A DNA stretch of 62,530 nucleotides, taken from IMG/VR virus record IMGVR_UViG_3300046689_000627, positions 1-62,530 of that record, one strand, 5' to 3'. Every line of letters starts with the position of its first letter. Positions within the stretch are counted from its first letter, which is position 1. Below the pieces are notes generated by a model. That model was given only the letters and a program-made list of their open reading frames with translations. It was not told the origin of the DNA and searched no databases. A program made the translations under genes and the position numbers. The stretch comes from a virus. Positions 7,828 through 15,417 of this stretch are shown here, in pieces.

Positions 7828-8798
7828 CAGGCGGCGCTCCTCTCCGATGTTGTGGTATGGGTGCGGACGGCTTCCTGCTGGCGGCGGTAGGCGGCGCTGA
7901 GCCGGAAGGAGATGACCTCGCCGAGCGTGACGGCCTTCCCCCGCGGGTCGACGGCGGCCATCCCGGACGCCCGGCAGTACTGGACGTCCTGCGCGAGCTG
8001 GGACAGTGACTCGTACGTCGCCGTCGGGTCGTAGGCGCGGTGCAGGAACTCGGCGCGCGGAGCACGGTCGATTCCTTCATCAGCCCACTTCCTCAGCTCA
8101 GCCCCCACCGCAACGGCGTCCGTGAGGACCTCGTCCGCGAGGCCGGGCGCGGCGGACTTGGTGACCACCAGCTCGTGGGTCGGCAGCAGGGACGCCGCGA
8201 AGTCGACGTCATACTCGAGGCCGTCACGTGCCTCGGCGCGCATGCTCACCCGGGTCGGTACCGTCCGCCCGGCGGCGTCGGTGGTCAGGACGGCTTCCAG
8301 GCGGTTGCGCAGGATGCCGATGACGTGGCCGGGGAAACACTGCACGGCCTCGATCATCTGGCGTTCCACGGGCCGGACCTCGTCCCATGCCGCGTCCCTG
8401 CCGCCCTTGCCGCCGCGCTGGGCGACCTGGTCGCGGACGCCCTCGGGACCGCTCCAGAACGCCGACCAACTGGCGAGGACAACCACGTCGTAGGAGGCTG
8501 CGGCATACAACGCCAGGCAGAGGTCCTTCGGGTCGAACGACGCCATCTCCGTCACGTCGAACGTGACCTCGGCGGCGTACTGCCTAGACCTGCCGCGCTC
8601 GGTGTCGATGACCGCGATCGTGTCGCCCAGGGCCGAGGCCATCCGCAGCGCGGAGACCAGCCGGCCGGAACCGGGGGGCCCGTCGAGGAGCGCACGCACG
8701 GGACGGGCTTCCTTGGCGGCGGTCTCGAAGGGGAAAAGGGTGTGCGAGGTCGGGCCCTCCGCCGTCGTGCTGGCGGGGGCCTCAATGCCCTGCGGCAT
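7827..8798 (-). CDS. Sak4/RecA-like phage recombination ATPase
   Basis: A 323-residue protein from ATG 8798, preceded by GTAGGAG. A P-loop-like segment LLDGPPGSGRLVSAL (~38-52) has Arg where Walker A normally has Lys. AVIDTERGRSRQYA and VVVLASWSAFW resemble the Walker B side of RecA-core AAA proteins of the phage Sak4 type, which anneal single-stranded DNA. The C-terminal ~90 residues are helical. It is coupled to the methyltransferase. The Lys-to-Arg change could lower ATPase activity; the assignment rests on layout more than identity. Confidence 0.65.
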   Translation of the reverse strand: MPQGIEAPASTTAEGPTSHTLFPFETAAKEARPVRALLDGPPGSGRLVSALRMASALGDTIAVIDTERGRSRQYAAEVTFDVTEMASFDPKDLCLALYAAASYDVVVLASWSAFWSGPEGVRDQVAQRGGKGGRDAAWDEVRPVERQMIEAVQCFPGHVIGILRNRLEAVLTTDAAGRTVPTRVSMRAEARDGLEYDVDFAASLLPTHELVVTKSAAPGLADEVLTDAVAVGAELRKWADEGIDRAPRAEFLHRAYDPTATYESLSQLAQDVQYCRASGMAAVDPRGKAVTLGEVISFRLSAAYRRQQEAVRTHTTTSERSAA

Positions 8799-8826
8799 GA
8801 GGTCTCCTACATAGTTCAGTGATGAA

Positions 8827-8864
8827 GGGCGGCCGCCTGGCCGAACCATCCAGCGCGGCCGCCC
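8827..8864 (-). terminator. Hairpin between RHH-like and ATPase genes
   Basis: A perfect 10-base inverted repeat (GGGCGGCCGC and GCGGCCGCCC) with an 18-base loop in the 75-base gap. It could end the upstream transcript or attenuate read-through into the ATPase and methyltransferase. Confidence 0.5.
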
Positions 8865-8873
8865 CGAAAGCGC

Positions 8874-9671
8874 CTACTCGGCGGGCTCCCCCAGCCGGTC
8901 GATCAGAATCCAGCGGACGATCATCCCCGGATACAGGCGGACCCCGAGACGCTCCGACAGCACCGGCGCCAACTCCGCCAGCGCCTCGGCGAGATCCTCC
9001 CGGATCCGCACCGCGAGCTTGCCCCGCTCCACACCCTCCATCGAGCCCTTCACCGCCCGGGACGGACGCGGCAACTCCCACGCCCCGTCCACCATCTGAC
9101 GGATCCGCTCGTTGACCACCGCGTCCACGTCCAGGCCGGCCTCGGCGGCTGCGGTCATGAAGTGGTCGCGCAGCGGACGCGGCAGCACCAGGTTCAGCGT
9201 CGACATCGTCCCCAGGTCCACACCCAGCTCCGAGCACATCCACGCGATCGCGATACTCGACTCGGTGACCCGGTACCCGGCCTCCCGCGACCACTCCGCC
9301 AGCTGAGGCTGCACCTGCTTACGCAGGCTGTCGTCCACGCTCACCGGCAGGATCGACCGCTTCCCGCCCGACCGGGCCTTCGTCGCCTTCGGCGGCCGCC
9401 AGCCGGTCTCCAGCGCCTTGCGGTAGCCCTCCTCGGCCAGCGCCGGCAGAGGCACCGCGAACTCCGCCGAAGCCGCCCGCAGATCAGCCTTCAGATCCGC
9501 CGACATCATCAGCGACAGCTGACTGGTCTCGCGGGTGTCGGAGTCCCGCAGCAGCACCCAGCCGCCCGGAGCCAGGAACCCCTCGATCACAGCAGCCTCA
9601 TCGTGCAGCCCGTCCTCACGGAGTCGGGCTGCTCCACGGGCGGCGAGGGCGCGGTTCTGGTCCGTCGTCAC
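8874..9671 (-). CDS. Four-module ribbon-helix-helix-like protein, candidate regulator
   Basis: A 265-residue protein from GTG 9671 (GAAAGGA upstream). It appears built from four similar ~40-residue modules at about 51-91, 105-150, 158-198 and 217-261. Each has a short strand (LSLMMS, ILPVSV, LNLVLP, KLAVRI), then a D/R-L-R/A helix and a second helix ending in an aromatic/Leu-rich segment. That order matches ribbon-helix-helix DNA-binding units, normally one per chain. It is transcribed away from the GCATT-N7-AATGC operator at 9841, making it a candidate binder. The family assignment is from pattern only. Confidence 0.55.
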   Translation of the reverse strand: MTTDQNRALAARGAARLREDGLHDEAAVIEGFLAPGGWVLLRDSDTRETSQLSLMMSADLKADLRAASAEFAVPLPALAEEGYRKALETGWRPPKATKARSGGKRSILPVSVDDSLRKQVQPQLAEWSREAGYRVTESSIAIAWMCSELGVDLGTMSTLNLVLPRPLRDHFMTAAAEAGLDVDAVVNERIRQMVDGAWELPRPSRAVKGSMEGVERGKLAVRIREDLAEALAELAPVLSERLGVRLYPGMIVRWILIDRLGEPAE

Positions 9672-9838
9672 GGGGCGGTGTCCTTTCAACAGGCGCCGCC
9701 GTGAGGTCGGATGTCCGGGCGGGCGGCGCGTGGTGGGGGCATGTGCCACGCCAGTGTCCTCCATTCAGCATCGTGACGCCATGCCGACAGGCCTGGCGGC
9801 GGGGGCGGACGCCCCAACAACCACAACGATACCCGTGA

Positions 9839-9859
9839 ATGCATTGCCAGGCAATGCAT
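9839..9859. promoter_or_regulatory. Palindromic operator (GCATT-N7-AATGC core)
   Basis: ATGCATTGCC, one central A, then GGCAATGCAT: a perfect 21-base palindrome in the divergent region. The core GCATT-N7-AATGC (9841-9857) recurs at 53275-53291, placed identically relative to a promoter. Confidence 0.7.
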
Positions 9860-9872
9860 GAAGCGATATTGT
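9844..9872 (+). promoter_or_regulatory. Promoter of the WYL-protein operon
   Basis: TTGCCA (9844-9849), a 17-base spacer and TATTGT (9867-9872) fit a sigma-70-type promoter about 35 bases upstream of ATG 9906. The palindromic operator covers the -35 box, so its ligand should repress. Confidence 0.6.
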
Positions 9873-9905
9873 GTAGACACGCCGCGCCAACAGGGGGAGC
9901 CCACG

Positions 9906-10331
9906 ATGAAGCTCACCGCACGTCAGAGCCAGACCAAGACCCTGGCCGACCTGTACCGAGCTGCCGACCACCGTCGGGTCGTGACGATCACCTACCTCAA
10001 GCCCGGCGAGACCGAACCCACGGTGCGATCCATCGAGATCCACGAACTGCGCACCGCCAGTCTCAAGGGCAGCAAGGGCCGCATTACCGGCGGAGGCATC
10101 CGCATCATCGCCATGTGCCGACTCCGCGGCGAACGCCGCGAATTCGCCCTGTCCGGCCTGATCTCCTACACAGTCCACCGCATGGGCTACGTGCTCACCA
10201 TGCCGGAGAACACCACCTACGAGGATCCCGAGCCTGCGCCGGCCGACGACGCCGAAGCCCTGTTCTTCTACGAGCTGGCCCGCGACAAGGACGACGCCGA
10301 CTACCGACCCCGCGTACGCCTCGCTTCCTAA
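9906..10331 (+). CDS. Stand-alone WYL-domain protein
   Basis: A 141-residue protein from ATG 9906 (GGGGGAG upstream). It consists almost only of a WYL-like fold: VVTITYLKPGETEPTVRSIE, then a central IRIIAMCRLRGERREFALSGL segment ending in the Arg/Phe pattern of WYL domains. WYL domains bind ligands, often nucleic acid, and regulate defence and DNA-damage genes, usually with an HTH domain attached; none is present here. It is driven by the operator-controlled promoter at 9844-9872 and co-transcribed with the next gene. Confidence 0.7.
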   Translation: MKLTARQSQTKTLADLYRAADHRRVVTITYLKPGETEPTVRSIEIHELRTASLKGSKGRITGGGIRIIAMCRLRGERREFALSGLISYTVHRMGYVLTMPENTTYEDPEPAPADDAEALFFYELARDKDDADYRPRVRLAS

Positions 10332-10357
10332 TGCTGTCACCAACCCGAGAGGACCTG

Positions 10358-10786
10358 ATGACCACCCAGACCCCCATGACCGCCGAGGAAGTCTTCGCCG
10401 GCCACGACTTCCGCACCAACCAAGGCCGCGAAGGCACCGAGTACTTCTTCCGCGGTCACCTCACCGCCGACCAGATCGCCGACACCTACTACGCGCTCTA
10501 CCCCGAGCACCGCACCAACTTCCCCTACGCGGTTAAGCCGGGCAGCATCCGGCACGCCTGGCACGTCTTCACCGCCCACGAAGACCACTGCTACCTGATT
10601 GCGGACAACGATCCGGACGACCCGTTCACCCTGGACGAACTGCGCGACTTCGTGTTCTGCACCTGCGCCGCTTACCAGGCCCTCGCGCACGAGGGAACCG
10701 GATACGAGCACCGCCACCCGCACCACGCCACCGACGCTCAGGATGGAGCCATCGCGGTCACCTGGGTCACCATCGAACCCGCCTGA
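10358..10786 (+). CDS. Hypothetical protein
   Basis: A 142-residue protein from ATG 10358 with a GAGAGGA ribosome site. It is rich in aromatic and acidic residues (TEYFFRGHLTADQIADTYYA, IADNDPDDPFTLDELRDFVF) with a His-rich end (YEHRHPHHATD). No domain recognised. It lies 26 bases after the WYL gene and before a strong terminator, so it is the second gene of that operon. Confidence 0.6.
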   Translation: MTTQTPMTAEEVFAGHDFRTNQGREGTEYFFRGHLTADQIADTYYALYPEHRTNFPYAVKPGSIRHAWHVFTAHEDHCYLIADNDPDDPFTLDELRDFVFCTCAAYQALAHEGTGYEHRHPHHATDAQDGAIAVTWVTIEPA

Positions 10787-10793
10787 AACACCA

Positions 10794-10827
10794 AAGGCCA
10801 CCGCCCCGCACAGGGGTTGGTGGCCTT
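10794..10827 (+). terminator. Hairpin terminator of the WYL operon
   Basis: AAGGCCACC (10794-10802) pairs with GGTGGCCTT (10819-10827), with an inner CCCC/GGGG pair. It lies 8 bases after the stop. Confidence 0.75.
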
Positions 10828-10905
10828 GATACTGATCGCGTGAGGCGAAGCCTAGCCCAGGACCGCGTCACCCGTACAGCCCTTCGACGGATCACACTGG
10901 AACCC

Positions 10906-11106
10906 ATGGCCGAACAGCAGCAGGACACCCTCACCGGACCCGTCCCGGGCCAGCGCCGGCGCGTGTGGTGCCGAGGCGTCGGCTGCCACCACGAACTCAC
11001 CGACCCCGAGTCACGGCGCCGCGGCTACGGGCCGGTCTGCGATCCGGACTACCGCACCACGACACCCGACCACCACGTCGACCAGGACGCCATACCCGGC
11101 CTGTGA
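10906..11106 (+). CDS. DUF6011-like small zinc-binding protein
   Basis: A 66-residue protein starting MAEQQQDTLTG. The core WCRGVGCHHELTDPESRR followed by GYGPVC is the pattern of DUF6011-type proteins, where Cys and His residues probably hold one zinc ion. Function unknown. No good ribosome site precedes ATG 10906; an upstream in-frame GTG at 10840 is the alternative start. Confidence 0.6.
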   Translation: MAEQQQDTLTGPVPGQRRRVWCRGVGCHHELTDPESRRRGYGPVCDPDYRTTTPDHHVDQDAIPGL

Positions 11107-11230
11107 CAGACCATGACGCGCCGGGCGGGGGAGAGCGGAGGGAACGGTCCACCGTTTTCGCCGTAGCGTGTTCTCACCCGGCAAGGGGAGGGGCACTGCA
11201 GAGCCCCGTTCACGCGTCCGACCTGCACGT

Positions 11231-11347
11231 TTACAAAACTTCGGGGGCCCCACCCTCTAACCCGCACACGCGCGGCCCCCGCCCCGCACCATCCCGGACA
11301 CCGCCACCACAGGCGGAGGGGGAAGAGGTAGCTCCGAAGTTTTGTAA
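11231..11347. repeat. 14-bp inverted repeat pair upstream of the recombinase-like gene
   Basis: TTACAAAACTTCGG (11231-11244) and its perfect reverse complement (11334-11347) flank 89 bases. The right copy ends 31 bases before the recombinase-like start. The AT-rich arms stand out from the GC-rich surroundings. They could be recombinase binding arms, operators, or an attachment or inversion site. Confidence 0.6.
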
Positions 11348-11378
11348 GTTGATCCATTACGGATTCACGGCATCATGA

Positions 11379-12242
11379 ATGCCCATGGACGCCTCCACCC
11401 TGCTCACCGACTGGCTCGCGAACTCCGCCCTGCGCCCCTCCACCCAGGCCGAGTACCAGCGCGAGATCCACCACTTCCTCACCTGGTGCGCTCGACAGAC
11501 CCCACCCGTGGACGCCCTGACCGCACGCCCCAAGGACATCGCCGCCTGGGCCGCCGCCCACCACCTCACCCCCTACCTCGAGGGCCGCTCCTTCAACGGC
11601 CCCGACGCCCTCGCCCAGATCGCCGAACAGCACCCCGAGGCAGCCCGCTCCCACGACCGCCGCATCACCGCCCTCACCCAGTTCTACGAAGCCGCCTACA
11701 ACCGCGGCATCATCACCATCCCCCCGAACCTGACCGGACTACGCTCCGGCATCGTCCGCCCCGCCGGCGCCAAGAACCGCCTCGACCGCATGGAACGCAC
11801 CGCCCTGTTCACAGCCATCGGCGGCTGGGGCGCCCACCACTCCAAGCACTACCAGCGCGACCAGCTCGCCGTCTGGCTCCTCCTCGAAGGCATGCGCCCC
11901 GCACAGGTGATCCGCATCGACAAACGCCACCTGTACCCGCAGCCCGACGGCACATGGCAGGTCCGCGCCCCCGACGACCACGAGAACACCGGCAAACAGT
12001 TCGTCCTGGAGAAACTCACCGGCGCCGCCCTCAAGGCGTATCTGAAGGTGCGCCCCGACCCCGCCGACCCCGCCGAGTACGCACTGCTGCTCAACGACCG
12101 CCGACAAGCGCTGCAGTCCCGCTGGGTGAACCTGGTCGTCGGCCAGATCGCCGCCACCCACCCCCTGCTCGCCGACCGGGAACCACCAGTGACCGCAGAC
12201 GCCGTCGCCCACACCGGATTCTGGGACACCCCCGAGAAGTAG
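11379..12242 (+). CDS. Tyrosine-recombinase-like protein lacking the catalytic C-terminus
   Basis: A 287-residue protein. The N-terminus resembles the core-binding (SAM-like) domain of phage integrases (LLTDWLANSALRPSTQAEYQ, FLTWC). A catalytic-domain-like region follows: LAVWLLLEGMRPAQVIRI has the box I arginine and NTGKQF a candidate lysine. The HxxR motif and catalytic tyrosine are absent; the protein ends HTGFWDTPEK. It may be an inactive derivative kept for DNA binding, or belong to a divergent family. A 14-bp inverted repeat lies directly upstream. No ribosome site is obvious; ATG 11385 is an alternative start. Confidence 0.55.
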   Translation: MPMDASTLLTDWLANSALRPSTQAEYQREIHHFLTWCARQTPPVDALTARPKDIAAWAAAHHLTPYLEGRSFNGPDALAQIAEQHPEAARSHDRRITALTQFYEAAYNRGIITIPPNLTGLRSGIVRPAGAKNRLDRMERTALFTAIGGWGAHHSKHYQRDQLAVWLLLEGMRPAQVIRIDKRHLYPQPDGTWQVRAPDDHENTGKQFVLEKLTGAALKAYLKVRPDPADPAEYALLLNDRRQALQSRWVNLVVGQIAATHPLLADREPPVTADAVAHTGFWDTPEK

Positions 12243-12314
12243 GGGTGCTGGTAAGAATCCCGTCAGGGGCCGCAAATGACGATGAGGGGGCGCTCTGCCG
12301 ATACGGTTGCCCCC

Positions 12315-13214
12315 GTGGAGAGCGTGCACCAACTGCGAGTGTCGATGCCGGACATCGAGCCGGAGGTGTGGCGGCGCATCCACGTCTACTCACACACCAC
12401 GCTGTCCGGGTTGCACGCCGTCATCCAGGTCGCCATGGGCTGGGACGACGCCCATCTGTACGAGTTCGGCGCCCGGTGGGAGACGTACGGGCACAACGGC
12501 CGTGAGCCGTCCGCGTACACCGTCGCCCAGATGCTGCCCGACGCCGGCTCCGGCGCGGGGTACGTGTACGACTTCGGTGACCACTGGGTCCACCACATCA
12601 CGGTGGAGAAGATCCACCGCCCCGCTGCGAACACCCACTATCCGCGGTGCAGTGCCGGCCGCCGGGCGTGCCCGCCCGAGGACTGCGGCGGCCCGCTCGG
12701 CTACGAACGCACCCTGCGAGCGATCCGGGCCCGCAAAGGACCCCGCTACCGCGAACTGCGCGAATGGGGACAGCACAGATACAACCCCGCGGCATTCGAC
12801 CGCGACGAGATCAACCGCGGCCTCGCCGACCCGGCATCCGTCGGCTACCCCGAACCCGCCCCGTGGCAGCGGGAGGTCCTCGACCTCTCCAGCCGCCGGT
12901 ACCCAGGCGCACCCGCCACGGGTGGTCAACGGGTTGACCACCCCCAGGCCGAACCGGAAAAGGACCCATGGGAGTCCGAGTCCGCCGTCGAAGCGGTCAA
13001 GGCGTTGACCACCGAGCCACCGCCCAGCATCACCGACGCGGTCGCCTCCGTCCTGGACGCACTCGGCAAGGTAGACGAGGCCCGCGCCCTGCTCGGCGTC
13101 GCACTGCGGGCCGAGCAGGCAAAGACCGGCGCCAGTGCCAACGAACTCGCCGAGCGTGTCCGCGGCGCGATGTCCCGCCCCCTGGTCCTCAAAGCCCTCC
13201 GGCATACCGACTGA
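12315..13214 (+). CDS. pRiA4b ORF-3-like domain protein
   Basis: A 299-residue protein from GTG 12315. An in-frame ATG at 12276 gives 312 residues, but homologous sequence begins near HQLRVSMPDIEPEVWRRI. The N-terminal ~170 residues match the pRiA4b ORF-3 / IS1096 TnpR-like pattern: VWRRIHVYSHTTLSGLH, GWDDAHLYEF, YVYDFGDHWVH, then CPPEDCGGPLGY. The family is found on plasmids and mobile elements; its biochemical role is uncertain. The C-terminal third is a linker plus helices. Its linker codons contain a 22-base palindrome. It lies in the same direction as the recombinase-like gene. Confidence 0.75.
   Translation: MESVHQLRVSMPDIEPEVWRRIHVYSHTTLSGLHAVIQVAMGWDDAHLYEFGARWETYGHNGREPSAYTVAQMLPDAGSGAGYVYDFGDHWVHHITVEKIHRPAANTHYPRCSAGRRACPPEDCGGPLGYERTLRAIRARKGPRYRELREWGQHRYNPAAFDRDEINRGLADPASVGYPEPAPWQREVLDLSSRRYPGAPATGGQRVDHPQAEPEKDPWESESAVEAVKALTTEPPPSITDAVASVLDALGKVDEARALLGVALRAEQAKTGASANELAERVRGAMSRPLVLKALRHTD
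12921..12942. repeat. 22-bp palindrome inside the pRiA4b-like gene
   Basis: GGTGGTCAAC, two bases, GTTGACCACC: a perfect palindrome in the linker-coding region. A second, imperfect copy (GGTCAA near 12995, GTTGACCACC at 13004-13013) lies ~75 bases on. It could be an operator or a by-product of the encoded Val-Asp repeats. Confidence 0.5.
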
Positions 13215-13269
13215 AGTAACCCGCCAGTACCCGCACCGCAGACCGTCCGGGCCGGGCAGGATCGCGGAT

Positions 13270-13593
13270 ATGACCTGCGAAGACACTCCAACCCGGCTCA
13301 CCTGGACGGTCGAGTTGTACGAACCGTGCAGCCACGTGTGGATGTGCCGGGGCTACGGCCGCGCCACAACCACCGCCGATCCCGGCGACATCGCCCGGGC
13401 GGTGCTGGCCGGCTACCTTGCCGGGAACCCGGCGCGGGGCGGGGAAACGTTCCGCGCTATCACCCGCACTGACACCGGGGCCGAAGCCGTCGTGACCGCG
13501 GCCGAGTTGGCGGATGGCGAGTGGGAGGCGGGCCCGGACGTTCGCCAGGCCCTGCCCCTCTACCTCCGCGAAGCCCTCACGGGGGCTGGTTAG
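13270..13593 (+). CDS. Hypothetical protein
   Basis: A 107-residue protein starting MTCEDTPTRLTWTVELYEPC. It looks like a small alpha/beta fold: strand-forming start, helical DIARAVLAGYLAG, then strands FRAITRTDTGAEAVVT. No motif recognised. Its stop overlaps the end of the convergent integrase gene by 4 bases. No ribosome site is obvious before ATG 13270. Confidence 0.5.
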   Translation: MTCEDTPTRLTWTVELYEPCSHVWMCRGYGRATTTADPGDIARAVLAGYLAGNPARGGETFRAITRTDTGAEAVVTAAELADGEWEAGPDVRQALPLYLREALTGAG

Positions 13594-14681
13594 ACGAAGC
13601 GGTCCACGAGGTGGTCGTACACCTTCACGGCGGCCGCGGCGTGTTTGGCCTTGCGGGCGGAGTCGTCGCGGCGCCGGATGTAGCGGAGAGTGGTCTCGAT
13701 CGCTGCGTGGTCGGCGTACTCCTGGATTTCCTCCACGGGGGTGCCGGCGTCGTGCATGTGGGTCAGCTTCGACGCGCGGAGCACGTGCGGGGTGAGGTCT
13801 CGGCCGGGAAGGACACCGGCTTCCTTCCCTAGTCGGTTGAGGAGCCGGTCGACGCCGTGCCGGTCCATGGGGCGGTCGTCGTCGTCCAGGAGCAGCGGGC
13901 CGTTTTTCCGGTCTGCGGTGGCGACGTCGATGAGGTCGCACAGCCGGTCCGGTAGGGGCCAGGAGCGGCCCTTGCCGCCCTTGCGGGACAGGTCCAGCTT
14001 GCGTACGCCGCCGACGGTCTTGAGGTGGTGGAGCTGTGCGGTGCAGCACTCGGTGACTCGTCCGGCCAGGGTGTAGATGAGGACGACGACCAGGGCCTGG
14101 CGTGGTGTCTGGGCGGCGTTGATGACGGCCTGGAGTTCGGGGACTTCGAGGATCGGTGTGGCGGTCGTCTCGTCGCGCGGATCGACCTTGGGCCGGTCGT
14201 ACTTGGTGACGGGGGAGGCGATGGACTGGTCCTTGGTCTTCCACTTGGCGTAGTCGGACAGTGCGGTGAGAACGGACAGGCGCCGGTTGGTGGTGCGCGG
14301 CGCCCGGCCGGCGGCCTTCTGGGTCTTGGTCCAGGTCTCGATGATGCCGGGGGTGATGGCGCCGACGTGGAAGCGGTCATGGCCGCCCAACTCCCGGGCG
14401 ACGGTGGCCCAGAGGCAGATGTCGTCGGCGTACGCCTGCTTGGAGGTGACGGCGGGGACGGCCTCGCTGCCGAGCCAGGAGGTGATGAGGAGGAAGGTGT
14501 CGCGGTCGCAGGCTTCGGCGAGGAGTTCGAGGCGGTAGCGGCGTTCACCGAGACAGCGGGTGTGGGGATTGCGGCGGGCGACGGTGCCGAGCACGTCACG
14601 CAGCCAGAACAGCGCTTCCTCGGCGGCACCGGGCGCGGCGAGTTCGGCGCGGGGTCTGGCGGTGACGGCGTGCTCGGTCAC
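13590..14681 (-). CDS. int: Tyrosine-type site-specific integrase
   Basis: A 363-residue protein counted from GTG 14681 (AGGAAAG nine bases upstream); a TTG three codons earlier abuts that site and is less likely. The full catalytic set is visible: Arg208 (LAGRVTE), Lys237 (GGKGR), His299-x-x-Arg302 (HVLR), His325 (YADHAAIETT) and Tyr334 (LRYIRRRD). The N-terminal ~180 residues form the core-binding and arm-binding part. It should integrate and excise the prophage. Its start overlaps the upstream gene by 4 bases, and a palindrome at 15020 may control the pair. It is the only intact integrase in the window. Confidence 0.92.
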   Translation of the reverse strand: MTEHAVTARPRAELAAPGAAEEALFWLRDVLGTVARRNPHTRCLGERRYRLELLAEACDRDTFLLITSWLGSEAVPAVTSKQAYADDICLWATVARELGGHDRFHVGAITPGIIETWTKTQKAAGRAPRTTNRRLSVLTALSDYAKWKTKDQSIASPVTKYDRPKVDPRDETTATPILEVPELQAVINAAQTPRQALVVVLIYTLAGRVTECCTAQLHHLKTVGGVRKLDLSRKGGKGRSWPLPDRLCDLIDVATADRKNGPLLLDDDDRPMDRHGVDRLLNRLGKEAGVLPGRDLTPHVLRASKLTHMHDAGTPVEEIQEYADHAAIETTLRYIRRRDDSARKAKHAAAAVKVYDHLVDRFV

Positions 14682-14998
14682 GGGCGCCAACTTTCCTGGT
14701 AGTCCGGGTGCGTGTCGTACATGGCGGCGAGGTGCTGGGTGAACGGGCAGTCGTCGCCGTCGATGGGGCAGACGGCTGTCGTTACAGCCGGGAAGTTGGG
14801 TGCATGTTCCTCGAGGAGGGTCCGCTTGAGGGCGATGTCCGCGAGACCGAATTCGGCGTCTCGGTAGGGAGTGGTCTCGGCTGCGGAGGGATTGCGGTCT
14901 TCGCGGTATGCCAGCAGGGCGATGGAGGTCTCGTTGAGGCGGGCGTGGCAGAACCCCCAGGCTTCGGCCAAGCGGAGCGATGTGTCGGTGTTGTCCAT
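14678..14998 (-). CDS. Hypothetical protein coupled to the integrase
   Basis: A 106-residue, mostly helical protein (MDNTDTSLRLAEAWGFCHAR). It ends in a Cys/His-containing tail, CPIDGDDCPFTQHLAAMYDT then HPDYQESW, which resembles the tail of DUF6221-type proteins. It overlaps the integrase start by 4 bases (GTGA). It could be an excision or directionality factor by position alone; nothing in the sequence shows DNA binding. Confidence 0.6.
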   Translation of the reverse strand: MDNTDTSLRLAEAWGFCHARLNETSIALLAYREDRNPSAAETTPYRDAEFGLADIALKRTLLEEHAPNFPAVTTAVCPIDGDDCPFTQHLAAMYDTHPDYQESWRP

Positions 14999-15019
14999 GA
15001 TCCGAGTCTAGCCTTTATC

Positions 15020-15035
15020 CATAACACACGTTATG
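15020..15035. promoter_or_regulatory. Palindrome upstream of the integrase operon
   Basis: CATAAC-ACAC-GTTATG lies 22 bases upstream of ATG 14998, inside an AT-rich segment containing TATGGATAAAGG on the minus strand. The position suits an operator over the promoter of the integrase pair. It also touches the 3' end of the next gene (stop at 15031). Confidence 0.5.
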
Positions 15036-15309
15036 CGCATCCCCTAGAGCGATCCTGCGCGACGGGGCCTCCCGGGTAGTCCGGGTGGCTGTCGAACTGC
15101 CGGGCCTCGGTGCGCATCCAGTCCAGGTAGGCCATCGCCTCCTGGTCGCCGTACTCGGCGTGCACGACGAACCGACCGTAGGTCTCACCGAGCATCCGGT
15201 GATACTTCGGCATCCGGCCAGCCTCCTCGAAGCGGTTCTGGAGGAAGCTGTACCAGCGATCGCCAGCGACGAGCAATGCGGCAGCGTTCGGGGTGATGTT
15301 GGAGGTCAT
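15031..15309 (-). CDS. Hypothetical protein
   Basis: A 92-residue protein, MTSNITPNAAALLVAGDRWY, with a helical middle (KYHRMLGETYGRFVVHAEYG, MAYLDWMRTEARQF). Its tail SHPDYPGGPV echoes HPDYQESW of the neighbouring 106-residue protein, suggesting related C-terminal motifs. No known domain. The ribosome site is weak. Confidence 0.55.
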   Translation of the reverse strand: MTSNITPNAAALLVAGDRWYSFLQNRFEEAGRMPKYHRMLGETYGRFVVHAEYGDQEAMAYLDWMRTEARQFDSHPDYPGGPVAQDRSRGCA

Positions 15310-15417
15310 GCCCTGCGCAACGAGTAGCGCTTCTCCGTGGTCACCCAGCTGCGGTTAAGGAACATTATTCGTAGCCAGAGGGATTGTTGCCCCGGCGAGG
15401 CCGTCCGCGACGCTCCG

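Noticed and set aside
11231-11347. Inverted repeats considered as insertion-sequence ends
   Set aside because: Only 89 bases lie between them, with no transposase and no target duplication visible.
12276-12314. ATG start 13 codons upstream of the pRiA4b-like gene start
   Set aside because: No ribosome site, and family-like sequence begins only after GTG 12315; kept as an alternative rather than the annotated start.
13590-14681. attP core sought next to the integrase
   Set aside because: No direct repeat matching a sequence near 60.7-61.1 kb could be found by eye; an alignment search is needed before proposing att sites.
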